DNA of 64,000 nucleotides from Hyaloraphidium curvatum (taxonomy: Eukaryota; Monoblepharomycota; Hyaloraphidiomycetes; Hyaloraphidiales; Hyaloraphidiaceae), in the NCBI GenBank assembly GCA_025558095.1, contig JAIVFI010000030.1:310001-374000 (forward strand). Reading direction: 5' to 3'. Made by a program: the position numbers and the translations under genes. Under the pieces are notes generated by a model. The model made no database searches. It was given only the letters and a program-made list of their open reading frames with translations, and was not told the DNA's origin. Below, one piece after another: positions 60,197-64,000 of the stretch (within the stretch, counting starts at the first letter, position 1; every line of letters begins with the position of its first letter).

Positions 60197-61816
60197 TCAA
60201 CCGGGGCAGACGGCGTCCATGGTCACCTCGACGCCGAACCCCCTGAGCACCCCCCACACGCCGAACGCCACGGTCGCGAGGGTAATGTACAGCGTCCGTA
60301 TGGCCCCGAAGCTCACCACGAACCCCAGCACCTTTGCCCTGCTGTCCCCCACGCGCAGGTGCGACCCCAGCACGGCGTCGTGTGCGCGGACCGCGGGCGC
60401 GTGGGGGGAGAAGGGGCGCAGGGAGAGGAGCTCGCGGAGCTCGCGGCGGGATCGGGCGACGAGCTCCGCGACGGTTTGGATCTCGGCGTTGAAGGTGGCG
60501 GCGTTCCAGAGCTCCCTGCCGATGGTGGCGACGTTGTAGAGGAGGTAGAGGAGCATCCATGCCGGGATGCAGCGGCCGATGAACTGTTGGAGGGCACGGC
60601 GTCAGTGGGCGGGGAACGAAGGGAGGGTGAGGTCGACGGGTGCGAAGAGGTGCTCACCGCGCTCAACGCCGAAAGCAAAAGGAGCACTAGCATGTAAAAT
60701 GCCCAGACCTGCGCTGTCCACACGGTTCTGAAGTGCCGTTTCCATGAGGCACCCAGCAACGCGAGAAGTTCCGCGTACGCCATCGGCGCCTCGGGTACGT
60801 CCGCGCAGGCGCCCTTGTCCAGGCCTGCGGCGCACGTGTCCACGAGCTGCCCCAGTGACAATGACAGCGCCCGGAACCGCAGGCGCGAGGTGAGGCGCAT
60901 GATCGATGGGTGTGTCGTGCTCACCGCGAGCACTTCCGTGGCGATCATGACTGACGAAAGCACTGGCGGTGCAGGCGACCATCAACCGTTTCATACGGGT
61001 GGAACAAAAGGGAAGCCTACCGCCGAGGACATTGAGCACCGCCGACCACGGTTGGCTCCAAGTTGTCGGCCCTAGCGTCACCAAAGACGTCCATAGCATG
61101 GCCAGCTGCGAGACCAGGCTGTGCGAGGTCCTGTACACGAGCTCCGACGTTGCACCCCAGAGCAAGTTCCCCGGGGTGGAGCCGCCGCAGCCGAGGCGCG
61201 CACAGGGACACTGCGAGTCACCGTCTCTGTGCGCGGTCAGCGCCGCCGGCGTCCTCGCCTCCGGGCCTCCTTTCTCCGACCAGTCAAACAGCTGGGCCCA
61301 GCGCACGAGGCCCTCGCGTCCGTCCACCACCAAGGCGTCGAACGATTCCATCCCGGCGCGAAATCGATCCCCGTATGGAAACGTGGATCCGAAGCGGCGC
61401 TTCATGTTGACGACCCAGGCCAGCGTGTGCACCAGGTTGTATATCAGCTGCAGCGCGAAACCGAGGGCGATCTGCCGCGTCCCGAACGAGCCGGCGCCGA
61501 ACGGCCACGCGAGGGCGAAGCAGACGGCGAAGGCGAGCGTCATGGCCACGTAGCGCGGCGCCATCAGCGGCAGCGTCGCGCGCACCAGTGCAAACTGGAA
61601 CGCCGCGAGCCGGCGCACCGCGGGAAACGGCCTCAGCTCGGCCAGCTGCTCCGCGGGCGACTGCGGCGAGCGGACATCGCCGGCGGGGTCGGCCCACGCC
61701 ACGGCGGCCGCCGACGACGCGTCGGGCGCGGGCAGCGGCCGCGGGAAGAGCGCCGCGTACTCCGCCGGCGTGAAGAGCCCCGGCGCCGCGCGGGGCGGCG
61801 CGCGGGCATCCTCCAT
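60197..61816 (-). CDS. Polytopic membrane protein with CPC-x4-C motif, copy 3
   Basis: 495 residues from three exons (61816-61021, 60962-60658, 60583-60197; introns 58 and 74 bases). The N-terminus has LFTPAEYAALFPRPLPAP, then helices (YVAMTLAFAVCFALAWPFGA, IALGFALQLIYNLVHTLAWV and others). The loop motif is GDSQCPCARLGCGGS. Intron 1 removal joins VLNVLG to VLSSVMIATEVLAVSTTHPS, and intron 2 removal joins LLLLSA to FIGRCIPAWMLLYLLYNVAT, matching GSSCIPLNLLI in copy 1 and GACIPVLNFAY in copy 2. The C-terminus reads ITLATVAFGVWGVLRGFGVE and ends TMDAVCPG. Copies 1 and 2 have no introns at these places. No known family recognised. Confidence 0.75.
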
Positions 61817-62267
61817 CGGAGGCGTTGTCAAGACCCCGGCAAGCGCTGAGTTGCTCGGCGTTTCCGCGAGACCGGCTTGTGAACGACCCCTGGGGCCCGG
61901 TGGCAAGTGTGACCCGCACAGTGACAGGTGACACACCTGACCGACCTCATGTTTCATGTAGTTGATCAGCTACCGCTTCAACGAGGACTCTGGTCCCTAC
62001 AAGATGTCGCCAGATCAAAGGTCCATCACTCCCTCAAGAGCCTCCTCCATGCCGTACTCCGCCTGGAATTCAGGACGCGCAGAAGCCGGGGGAGGCAGGG
62101 AGGTGGGTTATGGCGGTGAGGAAGTGCGACGAGCGGTGGCAACGTCACGCAGAGTGAGTCCGCCCCGCCCAGGCCGAATGGCGCCAACCAGCACCCCCGG
62201 ATTCATTCGCAGCCCACCTTCGAGCCTAGAGTATACAGCGATGACTCCCTGCTGCAACCGCCCGAAT
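61817..62267. other. Intergenic region
   Basis: 451 bases between membrane protein copy 3 and F-box/LRR paralogue 2, both on the minus strand. No coding feature recognised. Confidence 0.45.
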
Positions 62268-63942
62268 CTAGTAGAAGTCGATCACGCGCCTCAGCGCGTC
62301 ATCCAAACCCGGCTGCCCCTCGGCGGCGGGGACTTCGGCGATGTTGAGCGAGCCCAGGGTGCGGCGCAGCTCGTAGGTGACGGCAAACAGCGTTTCGGGC
62401 TCGACGATCCCGCGGCAGCTCCCGATGTCGAGCGCGTGCAGACCCGGGAACGCCGCGGCGAGGAGGTGCATCGAGGCGTCGTCGAGAGGCAGGGAGGCCA
62501 GGTACAGAGAGCCGAGAGCCATCGTAGTCGAGTGCAGGAGAATCCTGATGCCTGTTTCGGTGACGGATGTGAAGGAGACGTCCAGGTAGCGGAGGCTTTT
62601 CGTATGCTTGACGAGGGCCGCGATCGTGGCGTCCTGTTTCGAACACGTCAGCACCAAGCCCGCCAAGAAAGCAGGCCGAGGTGCTCACGCCGATGTTGGT
62701 GCCGCGCAGCTTGACCACCAGCAGCCCCGGGTTTCTTTCCACCAGCCGCACGACCGCGCCGTCGGCCACGGCGGTTAAAGTCAGCCCAAGCACCGTCAGG
62801 GAGGTCGACTGGAGCCTCGCCAGCGATTCGTCCGACACCGACGTGAACCCGAGGTCCAGCAGGGTCATCCCGTCCGCCTTGGCAAACGCGAGGGAAAAGG
62901 CGGCGTTGCCGATCTGGAAGCAGAACTGCAGGCGCAGCCTTTTGATCGCGTCCACCCTGGCGACGAACGAACGGAAGTCCTCGTCACCGAAGCCCAGGAT
63001 CGGAATGCCTTCCTCCCGCAACTCCTCGCTCACATCCCAGGGACCGAGGAGCAGGCTGTCGAGGGTGCGAGGCGAGCAATCCGCAATCGCAGGGAAGGGC
63101 GTGGGCCCTTCGAGGGAACCCGAGATGGCGAACGTTCTCAGCCTGGGAAGCTTGAGAAGGATCGCGCTCCATACGGTCGGACTACAGTCGGCGTTGTGCG
63201 CCTGGAGGTGCTCGATGGTCCCGTCGGAACAGCGGACGCTCTTCCAAAGGAGACCGCCGGCGTCGAAGTGGCTCTCGGCGCGCACAGAGAGGGTCCGCAG
63301 CCCGTTCTGCCCCGAGAGAACGTTGCTGAGGCGGTCGAGCGCAGAGTCATCCGTCCCCGGGTCGAGGATCACCTCGACGCGGTTCAGCATGCGGCCGGCA
63401 TGATGGGGCGTGCGGCGCGCCAGGGCATCCATCCCGTCCGCGAATAGCAACAAGCGATCCGACTCGGTCCTCCCCGCCCCCGTCCCGAACGAGGTCCTCC
63501 TGCCCGAAAGCTCGAGGTCCGCGCACCCCCAGATCCTCCGCGACGCCACCTCGCAGAAGAGCCAGCTGACGCGGCACAGCTTGGCGGCCAGCTTCCGCCG
63601 GAAGCGGCACGGGCAACTGCATCCGGCGCGCTCGCACGAGGGGTCGCAGTACGGCTCTTTGCGGAACGAGCACGGCGGGAGGGCGAGGTGCACGATCATC
63701 CGCAGGATCTCGGGGGGCAGGCGCGGGCTGCCGGGGTTCCCCGCCTTCCGCGGGGTTTCCGCCGCGTCGATGACGGTGGGGAATGGAGCTGAAGCGCCGT
63801 CCGAACCCTCCGCCCCACCCTTCGGGCCGGCGGGCGCGAAGAAGGCCTCCATGCGGGGCTGCCGCGCCGACGCCTTGGCCGCGCCCGGGGCCCCCGAGTC
63901 GCGGCCCGGGCGCCCGACATCGACAGTTGAATGAGCAGGCAT
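62268..63942 (-). CDS. F-box/leucine-rich-repeat protein, paralogue 2
   Basis: 539 residues; exons 63942-62689 and 62633-62268, 55-base intron (GTGAGC...AAACAG) at the same place as in paralogue 1. Collinear with it throughout: PAHSTVDVGRPGRDSG, GNPGSPRLPPEILRMIVHLA, an inserted Cys cluster (CSFRKEPYCDPSCERAGCSC), RKLAAKLCRVSWLFCEVASR, LLLGPWDVSEELREEGIPIL, GFGDEDFRSFVARVDAIKRL, MTLLDLGFTSVSDESLARLQ, and terminal LRRs LRYLDVSFTSVTETGIRILL and LHALDIGSCRGIVEPETLFA. Predicted SCF-type substrate receptor. The duplicated F-box with its Cys-rich insert defines a small lineage-specific family. Start ATG 63942. Confidence 0.8.
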
Positions 63943-64000
63943 GCGCGTCGATGGCGCGGGAACGGCGGGGGAGCGGGAAGGAAGGCGGGACCCGCGGGAC

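Noticed and set aside
1-64000. tRNA, rRNA, CRISPR or transposable elements
   Set aside because: Scanned by eye for tRNA B-box-like sequence, direct-repeat arrays, terminal repeats and transposase or reverse-transcriptase motifs; none was found. A tRNA could still be missed without a search tool.

Overview
The window is eukaryotic, nuclear and GC-rich, and it reads as an early-diverging, chytrid-like fungus. Nearly every gene with more than one exon has short spliceosomal introns (mostly 49-85 bases) with GTNNGN donors, CTNAC/CTGA-like branch sites and AG acceptors. Genes are dense on both strands. The content mixes fungal families (DHA1 and DHA2 transporters, a cytochrome-b5 desaturase, CMR1/WDR76, HEN1, F-box and MYND proteins) with enzymes more typical of bacteria (homospermidine synthase, haloalkane dehalogenase, stand-alone histidinol dehydrogenase). 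The lineage is inferred from gene content only; no rRNA or tRNA gene was found.

Layout. 1-11.5 kb: a partial augmin subunit 8 (HAUS8/QWRF) gene, a GT92-like glycosyltransferase, a DUF1349 protein convergent with a HEN1 methyltransferase, a DHA1 transporter, a three-exon homospermidine synthase, two NTF2/SnoaL-fold genes and a haloalkane dehalogenase. 11.8-18.5 kb: flavodoxin-fold reductase, amidase, 2OG-Fe(II) oxygenase (broken at a C-run), five-exon SDR and a mitochondrial DUF1279 protein. 18.6-23.7 kb: four MYND zinc-finger genes, two of them close paralogues with a long cysteine-rich region. 24-31 kb: a PC-esterase-like secreted protein, a disrupted small secreted-protein gene, an orphan gene, an ankyrin-TKL kinase and an orphan two-exon gene. 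31.5-39.8 kb: five-exon histidinol dehydrogenase, DUF1989 protein, membrane glycoprotein, b5-desaturase and DUF2306 protein. 39.8-52.6 kb: polytopic membrane protein copy 1, DHA2 transporter, a ubiquitin-like small protein, CMR1, small membrane protein, SnoaL protein, VOC protein, F-box protein, membrane protein copy 2 and NAA50 acetyltransferase. 52.8-64 kb: tandem 284-residue SnoaL twins, a Baeyer-Villiger monooxygenase with an 8-base micro-exon, and two F-box/LRR paralogues around membrane protein copy 3.

Two patterns stand out. First, an apparently undescribed polytopic membrane family with a CPC-x4-C motif occurs three times, and in two cases it is followed about 90 bases downstream, on the same strand, by an F-box gene. 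Second, several genes are conserved except for single-base breaks at homopolymer runs, which points to uncorrected long-read assembly errors or recent decay.

Exon boundaries were derived by hand from reading frame, splice signals and family conservation and may be off by a base or so. Larger uncertainty is stated per entry. No transposon, CRISPR array or RNA gene was recognised.
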